Assembly (NCBI GenBank): GCA_037179515.1
Contig: JAXCGZ010009473.1
Coordinates: 138,771-202,770, forward strand
Direction of reading: 5' to 3'
Origin: Halocaridina rubra
Taxonomy: Eukaryota > Arthropoda > Malacostraca > Decapoda > Atyidae
DNA length: 64,000 nucleotides
In this document: piece by piece, positions 27,959 to 41,050 of the stretch
How positions within the stretch are numbered: position 1 is the first letter of the stretch
Layout of the letters: each line of letters starts with the position of its first letter
Made by a program: the position numbers and the translations under genes
The notes under the pieces: model-generated
What the model saw: only the letters and a program-made list of their open reading frames with translations
The model's database searches: none
What the model was told of the DNA's origin: nothing

Positions 27959-28199
27959 CTGTATTAAATATATATATGTATAAATATATATTTCAAGAAG
28001 TTAATAAAAAAATATCCGTAGCTTTCAAAACACAAACTGAGGAGAAAAAAAGAGAGTGTAAACACACAGTAAAAAGGAATAATCAGCAATGTGAATATTT
28101 CACAAATATGTGTATGATGCAGAGCTATGACAATTGTACATGTAGCTCCTATTTTAACAATATTGGTTAAGCAAATAAGTTAAGTGTAATAAATACTCA

Positions 28200-28625
<426 letters not shown>

Positions 28626-28956
28626 TCATAGCCATGGGAGAGTTAGCCAAAGATCACAAAAACTTCAGAAAAATTACAGTCTCACTCCCATCATTGGCTA
28701 CCAAGCCAGCAAACAACATTATACCCCTCTCCAACATGAAATGTAACGCTTGGAATATGCATGCGGATATCAACTGAATGATTTCTCTTTCAAAATTACA
28801 GTACAATGATATGATGTTAAACATTTTGGAGGAGAAGTCATATAACTGATTACCGGATGCAAAAGTTGCTGGGTGAGTCTGTTTATGAACTGAATTAATG
28901 CTTCCATCGTTTTTTCTTAAATCATGTCATTTATAAGTTTGTTTTAATTGGCTATT

Positions 28957-30466
28957 TTCAACCTGTTCCTAAAAAGGGTGACTGCTCTATTTCTTCAATC
29001 TACCGACCTATTGCCCTAATACTGCTATTGCTAAAGTATTCGAAATTGCTCAATTCTCACTTCTTGAAACTTCCTGAAACTAAGTCTCTTATCTCTGGTC
29101 ACCAGTATGGCTTCTGCAAGGCAAGATCAAATGGTGACCTCCTGTCCTATCTTATGCATGGCTATCTTCTCTGAGATACCATAGGGAACCCTTTGTGGTC
29201 GCTTTTGATATATCTAAGGTTTTTGACAGAGTCTGGCATAAGACTCTGTTGGCCAAACTCCCTGCTTTTGGTCTCAACCCTTCCCTCTGTTCTCTGATTT
29301 TCAGTTTTCTTTCTGACCGTTTCATATCTGTGGTTGTTGCATGGCAACATCTAGCCCATTGTGTGTTATCAGCGGTGATCCATAGGGCTCTGTTCTTTTA
29401 CTTACTCTATTCCTTCTCTTCACAACAATCTTCTACAATCCCCATATTCCTCTCTTCTCCACACCTTTGCCGATGATTCTACCCTCCATTTTTCCTCTGC
29501 ATTTTCTTCAAAACCTTCATCTTCTACTCGTAGTCAGTCTCATATCACTCTTTCTTCTACTCTCAACTCCGATTTGCAGAGGGTATATGAATGGGTGCCC
29601 AATATTTATATAAATTTTATGCCTCCAAGACACAGTTTCTGGTTACCTCTATACCTTCTCCTCCTGATAGCCCTATTGTCTTTGAAACTAATGAAATTTA
29701 CTTCCTTAATGCTATTAACATATTAGGAGTAAATATAGCCTCTAGTTTGTCTTGGAGGAATCATATAATTGAAATTCTAAATCTGCATCCAAAAAATTGG
29801 GGGGTCTGCTTTGATTTTGTCATTACTTTTCCTCTTTACAGTTACTATAGTCTATATAGGTCTTATCCATCCCTGCTTAGAATACTACTCGCACATCTGG
29901 GGAGCTTCTTCTTATACTTATCTCTTTGATAGGGTTGACTCTAAGGAAGTCAGACTTATCAATGACCCTTCTCTTACTATTAATCTGGATTCTCTTTATC
30001 TTCATCACAAGGTATCATCTCTTTCTCTTTTTTATTGTTACTACTTCTGATGAGTTAGCAAGCTGAATCCCTCCCCCACTGCTGAGGCCGCGTAACACCC
30101 GCCAAGTGGCCTCGTCTCACAAGTACTGTTAGAAGATTTGTAGCTCGCAGACTGGTCTGTGCAGTGAATGCTTTTTCCCATCCACCTCCAGACTCCGGAA
30201 CTCTTCCTCCTTCTGTCCTCCATAATTATTATAACTTATCTTCCTTCAAAAAATGGATCTATCAACATCTTCGGGTCTAATCCTGCCATATCTCTAAATC
30301 CTCAGAACTTCGACTATTCTTTTAACCTGCCCTTTTCCAACTGTGTATCACCCTTATTTCTGTCTTGTCCATCAGCTTCTACTTTTTCTTTGTCTTAATG
30401 TTTTCTTCGTGCCCGGGCCTTATGAGGGTAATTTTCTTGCCTGTCCTGGTGTCACACTCATAAGAA
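28957..30466 (+). mobile_element. LINE family A copy 2 (5'-truncated)
   Basis: Starts at QPVPKKGDCS and SIYRPIAL (RT domain 1 region), continues FDISKVFDRVWHKTLLAKLPAFG, FLSDRFISVVV and a NILGVNIASSLSWRNHI C-terminal RT region, in several frames. Ends with the family tail 'cttatgagggtaattttcttgcc...gtcacactcat'. Pseudogene. Confidence 0.9.
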
Positions 30467-30837
30467 AACTAATGTCTAATTAGCTATTTACAGTGTTTGC
30501 TTAATAAAAACAACAGTGAAGGGAATTATATGTTCAAACATGAAAGAAGTTACAAAAAGAAGAAACGTAAACATTAGTGGAAAATATGCAGAGTCAGTAT
30601 TCCCTGCAGAAGCCCCATTCCACACCATCTCACCTATGAGCACTGAGTCTAATACATGTGCCCTATAGGATACACTGCATGAATACAGTATATTATATTT
30701 GGCATTTAGAGATTTATCCTCTTGGAGGCCATATCCCTCATATATAGCTTAATTGGATAATTGTGCACAGAGGAAATTCCTTAAGAGTATATAGCCTTTG
30801 GATGTATGTGCCGCATAAAATCAGCCTTATGGTTTAA

Positions 30838-31052
30838 CTAACCTCTGGCTAGTACAGTGGTAACGTGCTGGCTTCGTATTCATGAGGTTAGCAGATCAGT
30901 TCCCGTCCAAGACCGAGAGTTTAAGCTGTTTACTGGGAGGTTACAGCTGTGGCTGTGCATTACAGTGGGGGGGCTGGGGCTTGCCCCAGCTGTCGTTCTG
31001 AGGAGCATCTCAGATGGATATCGGAACTGAAACCTTTACCTTTACCTTTAAA
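30838..31052 (+). mobile_element. tRNA-derived SINE
   Basis: tRNA-like head with A box TGGCTAGTACAGTGG (30846-30860) and a degenerate B box gatcagttcccgtcc near 30894. A body with the self-complementary gctggggcttgccccagc follows, then a tail of acctttacctttaccttt (31031-31050). The structure is that of a Pol III SINE with a simple tail shared with a LINE. Confidence 0.7.
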
Positions 31053-31756
31053 AATATTCTACAGATATTGGCCAAATGATTATATTAGTACTCAGTTAAA
31101 AGTTGGCAGTACTCAAACCTTTTTACTTACATTATTTCTCTCAAATTTGCTGGGTGAAAAACTGATATATACTCTCATTGGTAGAGATAATTATCTTTAA
31201 TATATTGTTCTTACCTTTGACTGGAAATATGCTTCACCTTCAGGAATCTTTTGTTTATAATTTTAAGTTCTGAGGTCATTCTAATAACATAAAATTGCCT
31301 CATCAGCAAAACACCACTCCATATTTTAAGCTAACTATTGAAGCCAGATATTAATACTAAACACCTTTTACTTAGATAAAATTCAAATTTATCTATACAT
31401 AAAGACTCTTTGTATATAACCGCTGTATTAATTATTAAACTACTACACAAATATGTTTCTTAATATACTTAAAACATATTCCATCCTAAAGCCACAACCA
31501 TTTGCAGGATATTCTCTAGCCGTACACATACCCCTGCCACCTTCTCCACAAAGGGGACCAGCCTCAACCAATGTGTAAGAAATACTTTTCTTAAGGGGAG
31601 CGGCCTGCTCACCCTGCAGACTTAGTTAAGAGTGGCATGAAATAAGAGGGCGAAATATATCAGGATCCAACAGAACTGGATCTTAGTCCTGAGAAATAAG
31701 AGTTTAAACTTTGCTCAAGAAAATGAGCAAGTGCCATATGAAGTATTTTACAGTTC

Positions 31757-32036
31757 TGGTCCATTTGAGCTGTTTACCACTAATAATAAGCTTCAGGGGC
31801 GTAGGAGTTATTGGGCTCAAATCAATTTCCACTGTTACAACTAATAACGAGCCACCAGGAGGGCAGGAATTACTGGGAATAGTATATCTGCATTGCTGCA
31901 AATAATAATGAGCCATAGGGGGGATGGAATTATTGGGCTCTGGTCTATGTAAATTGCTTGAAACTAATAATGAGCCACAGGGGACGAAAATTGTTGAGCT
32001 CCTGTCCATTTGCATCGTCTGCTACTAACAATGAGA
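31757..32036. repeat. 61-bp minisatellite, about 4.5 degenerate copies
   Basis: The phrase taataatgagcca recurs at 31781, 31842, 31903, 31965 and 32026, spaced 61-62 bp, each followed by a G-rich run and an attRttgggctc-like block. Copies are clearly diverged. Confidence 0.8.
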
Positions 32037-32999
32037 CTATTGTCAGTAGGCAATCCATTGGACTGTCCCCGCTAATTTAGCTGGGAGGGGATAAATAGAG
32101 TAGTTCTCAGGTTACTTCTTGATATTAGAATTATACACTCTTATGGCAAAGATTGGATATAAAAGGAGGGGCCTCCTATTCTTATGGAGGATTACATCCC
32201 TTTTCCTCTAATCAGATGGGGAAAAGTTGCCATCGGTGTGATGTGGTTCTAGAAGACCCTGCATTAACTGTGACAACAAATATATTGCATGGCTACTGTT
32301 GACGGGGACATAGATAAGGTTGGAGGGCAAATCAACCTCCAAGAATTGCGGAAAGAAATCTTTTTTTATTGAACACAGCAAGGAAACAGTTTGGTCTGTC
32401 CAAGGTCTCTTTGTTTAGAGTAGAAGTCGTCAGCGCGGTGTAAAATAGGAAAAAAGCAAACCTGATTCTTTTGCAATGTCTCCCGGTACTCAATCTATTT
32501 ACTATTCTTTATGCACTCTTTAGCAACAAAGTAAAAATACCAACTTAATGAGCTCAATTACTACAAAGAATTGAAGGTAGCACATAATGCACCAAGTCTT
32601 ATACTCAGGAGAGATATAGAGCATATCCTATAATTTCCACTGCAACAATTCCATATACTGCTTGCACTTATTTTAAGCAAACTAGTGAAGTGATTTCAAT
32701 GAGATGTAACAACTTGCACAATAGAGCAGGAAAACCTGGAAGAGACTTTAGACACCTGGGCGAGTACCTAATCTCTCAACACAACACACACAAAACACAT
32801 TTTTCTACACCAAAAACTGACTCTCTGGCAGTCATTTTTCAAAGACTCCTTTTAGCCAGAGGCATTGAAAGCAAACCAGAACCCAGATACAAAGATATAC
32901 AGTATGTCCAACATGCTCCACACCCGTCACTTCAAGCCAACACATAAATGGTTAACATTTCTGAAACTCATGCAAGAGCTTGTGTCATTACCATTACAT

Positions 33000-33236
33000 C
33001 TTTCAGCTTCTCACGTCATAGGTCGCCACAGCAGCTCAATCATCTCCATATTACCCTCTTCCCTGTGTCCTCCTCTATCACAACACACAACCTCATGTAC
33101 TCCCTCATCACTTCCATAAATATCCTCTATGGCCTACTTCTCCTAATTCTGCCTGGAAGCTCCATCCTGAGCAGTCTTCCCCTAACATTCTCATCCCCCA
33201 AAAGATGCCCAAGCCATCTCGGTCTCACCTCTCACC
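33000..33236 (-). mobile_element. RTE-type LINE C-terminal fragment
   Basis: Minus-strand reading in broken frames gives LPG(R)xxR then a FMEVMREYM-like stretch, the common end of RTE-type ORFs ('LPGRRRRGRPRRRFMD...'). Abuts the (TTC)n run. Confidence 0.5.
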
Positions 33237-33293
33237 TTCTTCTTCTTCTTCTTCTTCTTCTTCTTCTTCTTCTTCTTCTTCTTCTTCTTCTTC
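33237..33293. repeat. (TTC)n microsatellite
   Basis: Nearly pure TTC, which is the GAA-type 3' tail of the minus-strand RTE element to its right. Confidence 0.95.
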
Positions 33294-33838
33294 GTCTACA
33301 TCTTTTCCCACTTTTATGTGGGGTCGATGTTTTTGGCCAGTGTTCTCCATTTGTTTCTGTCCCATACCTCATCACCCAACAAACCTTTGTCCCCAAATTT
33401 TCCTACTTGTGCTGTCCCTCTAATATACCCATTCTTTATCCTGTCCATCCTCGTCATGCCAAGGGAAAACCATAGCATTTTCATCTCTGTCATTTCCAGT
33501 CCTGACTCCTGTCTTCTTTTGAGTGGGACTGTTTCTTAGCTATAAAACATAGGGGGTCTTACAACCATCTTGTAAACTTTACCTTTTACTCTTGCAGGGG
33601 CCCTTTTAATAAATATAACTCTTGTCACTCTTCTCCACCCACTCCATCCTGCCTGTACTCTCTTCACCTCTACCACATTCTCCATTCCTTTGAACATTTG
33701 ACCCCAAATATGAAATTCATCCACCTTTGCAACATCTATGCCCTGCAACTTCACCACTCTATTGTCCTCCCTCTCACTTACACTCATATACTCTGTCTTG
33801 CTCCTGTTGACTTTCATTCCCCTTCTCTCCACTTCTCC
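33294..33838 (-). mobile_element. RTE-type LINE, RT C-terminal half
   Basis: Minus strand reads [20 protein letters not shown], then WSGWRRVTRVIFIKRAPARV and KGKVYKMVVRPPMFY, then after frameshift MTRMDRIKNGYIRGTAQV and WRTLAKNIDPT before a stop, as in RTE-clade elements. A hairpin CCCAC-ATAAAA-GTGGG and the (GAA)n tail follow. Truncated at its 5' end. Confidence 0.88.
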
Positions 33839-33857
33839 AAGCTTCCCTCAATCCGTT

Positions 33858-34106
<249 letters not shown>

Positions 34107-34374
34107 GACTTTACTGATGGCATCATTCCTTCCTAAGAGAGATATTAGTTATATTTAAATGTAAAGTTTTCTGTCACATATCTGGCCTAAGTAGTTGGCT
34201 GTGAAATAAGAAATGGAGTTTGCAAGAATGAAAGGACTAGGTGGTACCATAAACTATTAATATACAACAGAAATGAGCTCCACTTTAAATAGCTGCACGT
34301 TGATTAATCTGAATTAAAAAAACAAACAAACAAGGGGAGAGGTATATGAGGGTCTCATGAATCTAGAGAAAAAT

Positions 34375-34668
34375 TACTGAGGACCTAGAGATATTGCAGG
34401 ATTAGGCCCTAAGATGACGATAGATCTGCTTTTCGAAGGGAGACAGGTTATAAGAATTAGGAAAGACAGAGGGAGGAAGAGAGTTCCAGAGTCTGGAGGT
34501 GAATAGGAAGAAGCTGTCACTGCACTGACCAATCAATGAGCTACAACTCTCCACACAGTACTAGTGAGATGAGGCCGCTTGATGATTGTTACAAGGCCTT
34601 GGCAGTGGGGGAGGGTTGCAACTAGCTAACTCATCAGAGCCGCGATGGAAGTAATAGCAATAGTAACT
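34375..34668 (-). mobile_element. LINE family A copy 3 (3' fragment)
   Basis: Matches the region at about 38055-38340: 'gaggacctagagatattg', 'gatagatctgcttttcgaag', 'cagagtctggaggt', 'tccacacagtac', 'cagtgggggaggg'. No coding capacity. Confidence 0.85.
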
Positions 34669-36166
34669 CATGATACCCCTGTGATATATCATAAGTGCAA
34701 TAGTCCTTGCCATTCTTGGGTAAGAATTAATCTCTATACCTGGACAAAAATCGCAGTATCTTTCTGGCTAAATATTACTCTCTGAACTTCATCAGTCTAT
34801 CATATCCATGAGGCAGAGCCTGCAGGACTTACATATGAAGGCAAATGGCTGTGAGTGAAAAAGCCTTTGTGTATCTATACCAAACATGACAAAGTGGGAG
34901 AGCACCCACAAGTAGCCTGATTTCTCCTGGTACATTTTCATAAGTGTTAACGTGTCCTGCTTTGTCATTCCTTTCAAGTGGATTATTTTTTAACATAACT
35001 TTTTTTTTATAAGTTCTCACTGCAATATTTCTGAATACTGTACATATTTTAAGGTAACACATACAAGTAGGGGCAATAAAGAAAAGGCAAAGCTATTAAC
35101 ATTACACATAGCACATTCACTGAAATATTGCTATCAGAAGGTATGATCCAAGTGACTCAACAATTTAAAGAGATAGAATGCTGTACGAAGTTTTGGTAAC
35201 AGCGATACAAGAGACTCATTAAATGGATTACCAATATGGATATGTAGCTGAATTGTTAGTTCCTTCTGTATTTCGAAAGTGAAACGATGTCAGATCAGTT
35301 ATGTCTGCTTAAGAGAGAGAGAGAGACACTTGATGGGATGCGTGTAGACAAACACAAAAATAATAACACTCACTCAACCATTTCAAAACACTTTCTTGAA
35401 GATAAATTTCTTAGATGAAATAAATTTTTACTAAATTTATCATCACATGACCACTTATAAATGATGTTAGTGTACTAAACTGACTATGCACGGAAAATCT
35501 ACAATATGCTGCTATATTCCTAAACAGCAAAGACTGCTACAATGGATTATACAATGGAGAAAGCCTACACAAAATTTTTCCAAAACTAATATCTGAATTC
35601 TAATAGGCAATATGTCTTCAGATTCATCTGGATAACCATATGAATCTGTTAATACTGTATATACTTTCCATTTCTTAATACAAGATGACTTCTGGAAATG
35701 AAGTTAGAAGAGTAGATGAAATCATAGCTACAATTTAATGAATATATTAAGATATGAGCAATTAAATAAAAGTCAAATATATCACATACAGATTCACTAA
35801 AGAAGAGGCCTACAGTAAAAGGAGAGAATATAAACATGAAGGCTATCCACTCCTTAACTGCGGGTTATACAGCTTCTCTTTGTCAGTGTCATATAGTGGT
35901 TAAAAGGATAAGTAGTATCTTCCCTTGTGTGATAGCCCCTGTTAACTTTGTAGGTATACTGGTGCACACCATAAAAGCATGAAGACAGCATCTTCCTGAC
36001 CTCAAGCTTTGATAATAGTAATAAAGGATGCATGTTCATTACCATTGTCCACTTGTTAGCACAGAACTATATATATGGCCTGTGATCAATTTCTGATCAC
36101 AAAAAGGTTTTCCTTTCATGTATATGAGTAAAAGACTTTCTTTACTATACAACAAGTTCTACTCAC

Positions 36167-36266
36167 CCTTTTCTCCTCTTTCCCCAATTCTTCCTAGCTC
36201 TCCCTTAGGACCACGAGGACCAGGTAGACCTCTATTAGCTGCTGCACCCGGAAGGCCACGACGTCC
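36167..36266 (-). CDS. Collagen exon 7: Gly-X-Y with one imperfection
   Basis: 100 bp, starts phase 0 with GRRGLPGAA and ends GERGEK plus a lone G (phase 1) at AAAAGG|gtgagt. One triplet reads ANR, so a single Gly position is lost. Upstream acceptor is atacaacag|GGA. With exon 6 it forms the basic stretch GKRGKRGRRG, resembling heparin-binding collagen segments. Confidence 0.94.
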
Positions 36267-37910
36267 CTGTTGTATTATATCACAGGTAAAGAAAATAAGA
36301 TTCCACCAACAAAGTTGTATTGCTCTATTCATATCAATTTTCTCGAATATAAGTTACTATACTGAAGAACACCAAAATTTTATGAGGAAAATTTAACTGA
36401 CAACTGTGGCTAAGCTGCTACAGAGAAATATTCAAAATGCAATATATAAGAATGGAACAGTGGTCTAATATTAAACTTATTAATTTCTATTTAAGTACAT
36501 ATGAAGTACGAGTTTTATAGTACTATGTCATGAGCTGAAAAATAAGAAAATGAATCTTCCAAATTATGAGAGCATAACAATACTAAACAGTTAGCAAATC
36601 AATCAATAAATTTGAAATAAATACATGACAATCATCACATTAAACTGATGCAAATATGGATAATTTAGAGGAAGTAAATTTTATGATATGAAATATATAA
36701 AAAAAATGGTTAGTAAGTAAGCTTTAAAAATACTAAATATTTGTACATAAGGTTTTGGGAAACTATACTTCAGCTTGCGTTACAATATTTTTGACAAAAC
36801 TTACACTACTCCATGAGTGATAAAATATGAGAAACAATAAAATCAAGTGATTCAAAGAAATGTTTCCTATAAAGTTGAAACATCATGTGAACGAGTAATT
36901 TAAGCATATGAGCAAACATAAAACAGGCTACAGAAACTTAGCAGAGACTCCCAAGAGAGGTACACATTTTCTGTATTTAAAAAAAAAGACTTCTAGACAA
37001 GGAGGAGCTGCATCACACCAACTATAACCACATCTATATAACAAGCAATTTTCTCATTTACTCTAGACACTTCCTGATAATGCTGCATTTATAAAATACT
37101 TATTGTAATTAAGAATTATTATTGCTTTTAGTTTTATTCACATTAATGTTAACTGAAATTATTCTCATTATCATAAGGTTTATTTATTTAATCTTTCAGT
37201 TGTGTCCATCCTTCTAGATTATGTGAATGGTAGTATCACGTACAAAAATTATCCACCTCTCTTAATCACATTTGAAAGTAAGGGTCAAGACAGCTAAAAA
37301 GGTGAATAGCCATAATCTAGCATTTAATATTGTTGACTGACATCTTTTAAAACCTTTTATTCACAGTTAAAGTTCAGGTTAATAAAAGGAAACCATGAAA
37401 CTGGCTCTGGAGGATGCTTGGACTTGGTTTTTGTTTTGATCACTATTCGTATGGTGCAAATGGACTATGTGTAAGTGAATGTGTAGAAATATCAAATACA
37501 ACATAATATGAGGCTGCTTTTTACATTTTTTCCCAACATGTTGCGTCTATTATACTAGACTGCAGGAGGAAACATATGAAAATATATTATTATTTTCATT
37601 CTCCCTTCTTGAAATCAGGTCCAGTAACCATTCTGACTGTAAGCAATTTTGATGAGATAGACAGTACAAAATAATGATGTCTTTTATATAATGCAACGTT
37701 TTATGTATCACAATTAGTCCCCATTCGAATGAGGGTGGGCATTGACATGTTGAGCTTACACTAATACTGAACTACCTATATGTTAATATAATGATGGTTC
37801 TCTCTCTCAGTAGTATGTTCAGTGCCAGTACCCACTGGCTTATGGCTCGCAACTTCAACAAGACTTTTCTTTTGATACAGTGGACCACAATAATGTTGTT
37901 GTAGTGGACA

Positions 37911-39660
37911 TATTTTTTTTTTTATGAGTGTGACACTGGGACAGGCAAAAACTGCCCTCATCAATAAAGGCCTGGGCAATAGAAAACACCAAGATGAAGG
38001 AAAAGAAAAAGGTTAAGGACAAGGCAGAGATGAGGTAATGTCACAAAAAGGAAAACGATAGAGGACCCAGAGATATGGAGGACTTAGCCCTGAGATGACT
38101 ATAGATCTGCTTTTTGAAGGATGATATGTCATAAGAATTAGTAAAGACAGAGGAAGGAAGAGAATTCCAGAGTCTGGAGGTAGATGGGAAGAAGCAGTAG
38201 CTGCACCTACCAATCTGCGAGAAACAAATCTCCACACAGAACCTGTGAGATGAAGCCGCTTGATGAGTGTTACACGGCATTGGCAGTGGGGGAGGGATGC
38301 AACTCGCCAACTCATCAGAGAAGCAATGGAAGTAGTAGTGATAGAAAACAGAAAGGGAAGATACCTTACAGCAAAGAGAGAGAGAATCCAGATTAGAAGT
38401 AAGAGAAGGACCATAAATGAGTTTGGCTGCCTTAGATTCAACGCTATCAAGGAGATAAGTATAAGAAGAAGCACCCCAGATGTTTGAGCAGTATTCTAAG
38501 AAGGGACGGATAAGACCTTTATAAACTTTAAGTAACTGTAAAGAGGAAAAGTAATGACGAAAACAAAACAAAACGCAGAATTTTTTTTATGAAGATTTAG
38601 AAATTTGGATTATGTGATTCCTCCAAGACAAGTTAGAGGCTATATGGATTCCTAATATGTTGACAGAGTTAAGAGAGTAAATATAGTTGGTTTCGAAGAC
38701 AACAGGGTTATCAGTAGGAGAAGAGGATAAAGAGATAGCCATAAGCTGTCTTGGAGACATTGAATTTAACTAAATTTTGAGTGCACCACTGAGATACCCT
38801 CTGCAAATCAGTGTTGAGAGTAGAAGAAGCAGTGATATGATACTAATTACGAGTAGCAGATGAAGGTTGCGAAGAAAAGGCAGAGTAAAAGTGAAGGGTA
38901 GAATCATCAGCAAAGGCATGAAGGAGAGAGGAAGATGGGGATTGTAGAAGGGCATTGATGAAGAGAAGGAACAGAGTAGGTGAAAGAACAGAGCCCTGTG
39001 GAACACCACTGGTAACAGAGAAAGGGCTAGATGTTGCACCATCAACAACTACAGATATAAAACGGTCAGAAAGAAAACTGGAAATCAGAGAACATAAAGA
39101 AGGGGTAAAGCCATAAGCAGGGAGTTTGGCAAACAGAGCCTTGTGCCAGACTCTGTCAAAAGCCTAAGAGATATCAAGGGCAATGACAAAGGATTCCCCC
39201 TAGTTCCTCAGAAAAGATAACCATGCATGAGTAAGATAGGACAGGAGGTAACCAGTGGATCTTGCCTTGCGGAAGTCGTACTGGTGATTGTAGATAAGTG
39301 ATTAGATTCAAGCGTTTCAAGAAGTGAGCATAGAGCAAAGTTTCGAAAACTTTACCAATAGAGGAAGTTAGGGCAATAGGTCGGTAGTTTGAGGGAATAG
39401 AGAGGTCACCCTTCTTAGGAACAGGTTGAACTAGAGCATGCTTCCAAGATTAAGGATAGATACTGGTTGACAGGATGAAGCGAAAAAGACAGCAAAGCAC
39501 GGAAGCCAGTTCATCTGCAAACTCCTTAAGGAACCTTGCAAGGATACAATCAGGACCAGATGCCTTGTTCGTCATTAGCGAGCGAAGAACCTTATGAACT
39601 TTGCATCAAGAAAGGATAAGGGAGGGCATAGGGTTAGAGAGGGGTAAAGTCTGAGGAACA
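37911..39660 (-). mobile_element. LINE family A copy 4 (longest minus-strand copy)
   Basis: Poly(T) at about 37912-37923 marks the 3' end, followed by gagtgtgacactgggacagg. Minus-strand frames give SLMTNKASGPDCILARFLKE (RT N-terminal), QPVPKKGDLSIPSNYRPIAL, and a C-terminal stretch with LIRPFLEYCSNIWGASSYT and LWNSLPSSVFT. Frameshifts and stops throughout. Confidence 0.9.
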
Positions 39661-39929
39661 GCTTCTCAACCTTTTGTATTATTTTAGATGATGAAAACTT
39701 GCCAATTCCCTCACTTTTGTGGCAATAGTTTAGATGTGCTGTTCAATATCCAGCTCTCAAATGGCCGTCAGATGTATTAAAGTCCCAGCCTTAGCTGGAA
39801 GAGAACATAAAGATGCTTTGGGAAAGTGATGGAGGATGTAGGGAGACTCTTATGAAATGAGTTCTTGCCACTTCCCTTATATCCAGAAGATGGTGAAGCT
39901 TTTTTGGTGCAGCTACTTTCTCTCCTCAG

Positions 39930-41050
39930 TTTGCTGAATGAATGGTGAATACTATGGATTTAGCAGGTCACTCCATGCAGACAGCTATTAATACCTTCAG
40001 AGAATGGACTTTTGACTAAGGTGCAAATATTAATGTTGAAAAATGCTGTTCCCTGTATTTTACTAGACAACATGTGGAACAATCACTAGCACTGATCCTG
40101 GATACTTAGAAAATTGCAAAAAACCTGCAAACAAGTTTCTAGATTTACATTTTAACTGTCCCCTTCTGACATGGCGACCCTACATCAAAGAGATGGCTAT
40201 GCAGCATCATTAGAGTCTCGGTATTTATGTGTGTCTTCAGGAGTATAATGGGGAGCAAAACAGGATGAAGCTGAATATACTTACAAAGCATCTAACTATG
40301 GAAAAACAACTAATGCTGCTATGGTTTATGGCCTGCAAGTTAACTCTATTGGACCAGTTAAAGGTTATTCAAAATGCTGCACGGCAGGTGTTTCAGAAGC
40401 ACTCTGTAGTACATCAACCCTCTCCTTGCCATGTGAATGTAGAAATTCTATTCAGGACTATATTGATCTATGTACTTTCCAATATCTTTATAAGGCCTTA
40501 TATACCTCTAGGTCATAACCCATCCAAACAGAAGTTTTGGCAGATGAGCAACAGGCCTAAGCTCTGTCTAAGATGCCTAAATCCATGCAACATCCAGTAC
40601 TGTTGAGGGCAGAGTAGATTCGCCTTTGGTTAGGCCTCCGTTTCTATAATTCTGAACTTTTCCCCCTCATCTTTCTGATACCCCCTTCGGTCTATCTTTG
40701 GTGCAGATTAAATGTAAATCTTGCTATTCTTGACCTACTTCATGCCCTATTTACAATTACAATTCATAAATATCCTGGCTCCCTTCAAATTTATACTGAC
40801 AGTCCGAAGTCTACTATTGTTGATATATCTTAGGTGGGCTTGGTGTTTATTGTCCTTACCTTATTATATCATACAATTTGGAGGATTGCAATTTATCATT
40901 TAGTATAAGCAGCCAAACTGTCTGCTATCTGGAAAGCTCTACAGTGGATCCATATCTTTAGTCCAGCTTCGTCAGTTATCCTTTTTTGTGGATTCTAAGG
41001 AGGCCCTGGAATCACTCTGGACTTCTAGCCAAAATATGATTTTATGATAC
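39930..41050 (+). mobile_element. Second LINE family: RT end plus RNase H relic
   Basis: Plus-strand pieces in changing frames: GHSMQTAINTFREWTFD, FLDLHFNC...LTWRPYIKEM, QLKVIQNAARQVFQKHSV, then IYTDSPKS and FFVDSKEALESLW, the last two matching RNase H active-site motifs. This is the arrangement of I/LOA-type or RNase H-bearing jockey-like elements. It is heavily decayed. Confidence 0.75.

Noticed and set aside
30838..31052. tRNA gene
   Set aside because: The B box is degenerate and the element ends in a simple repeat tail; it is a SINE.
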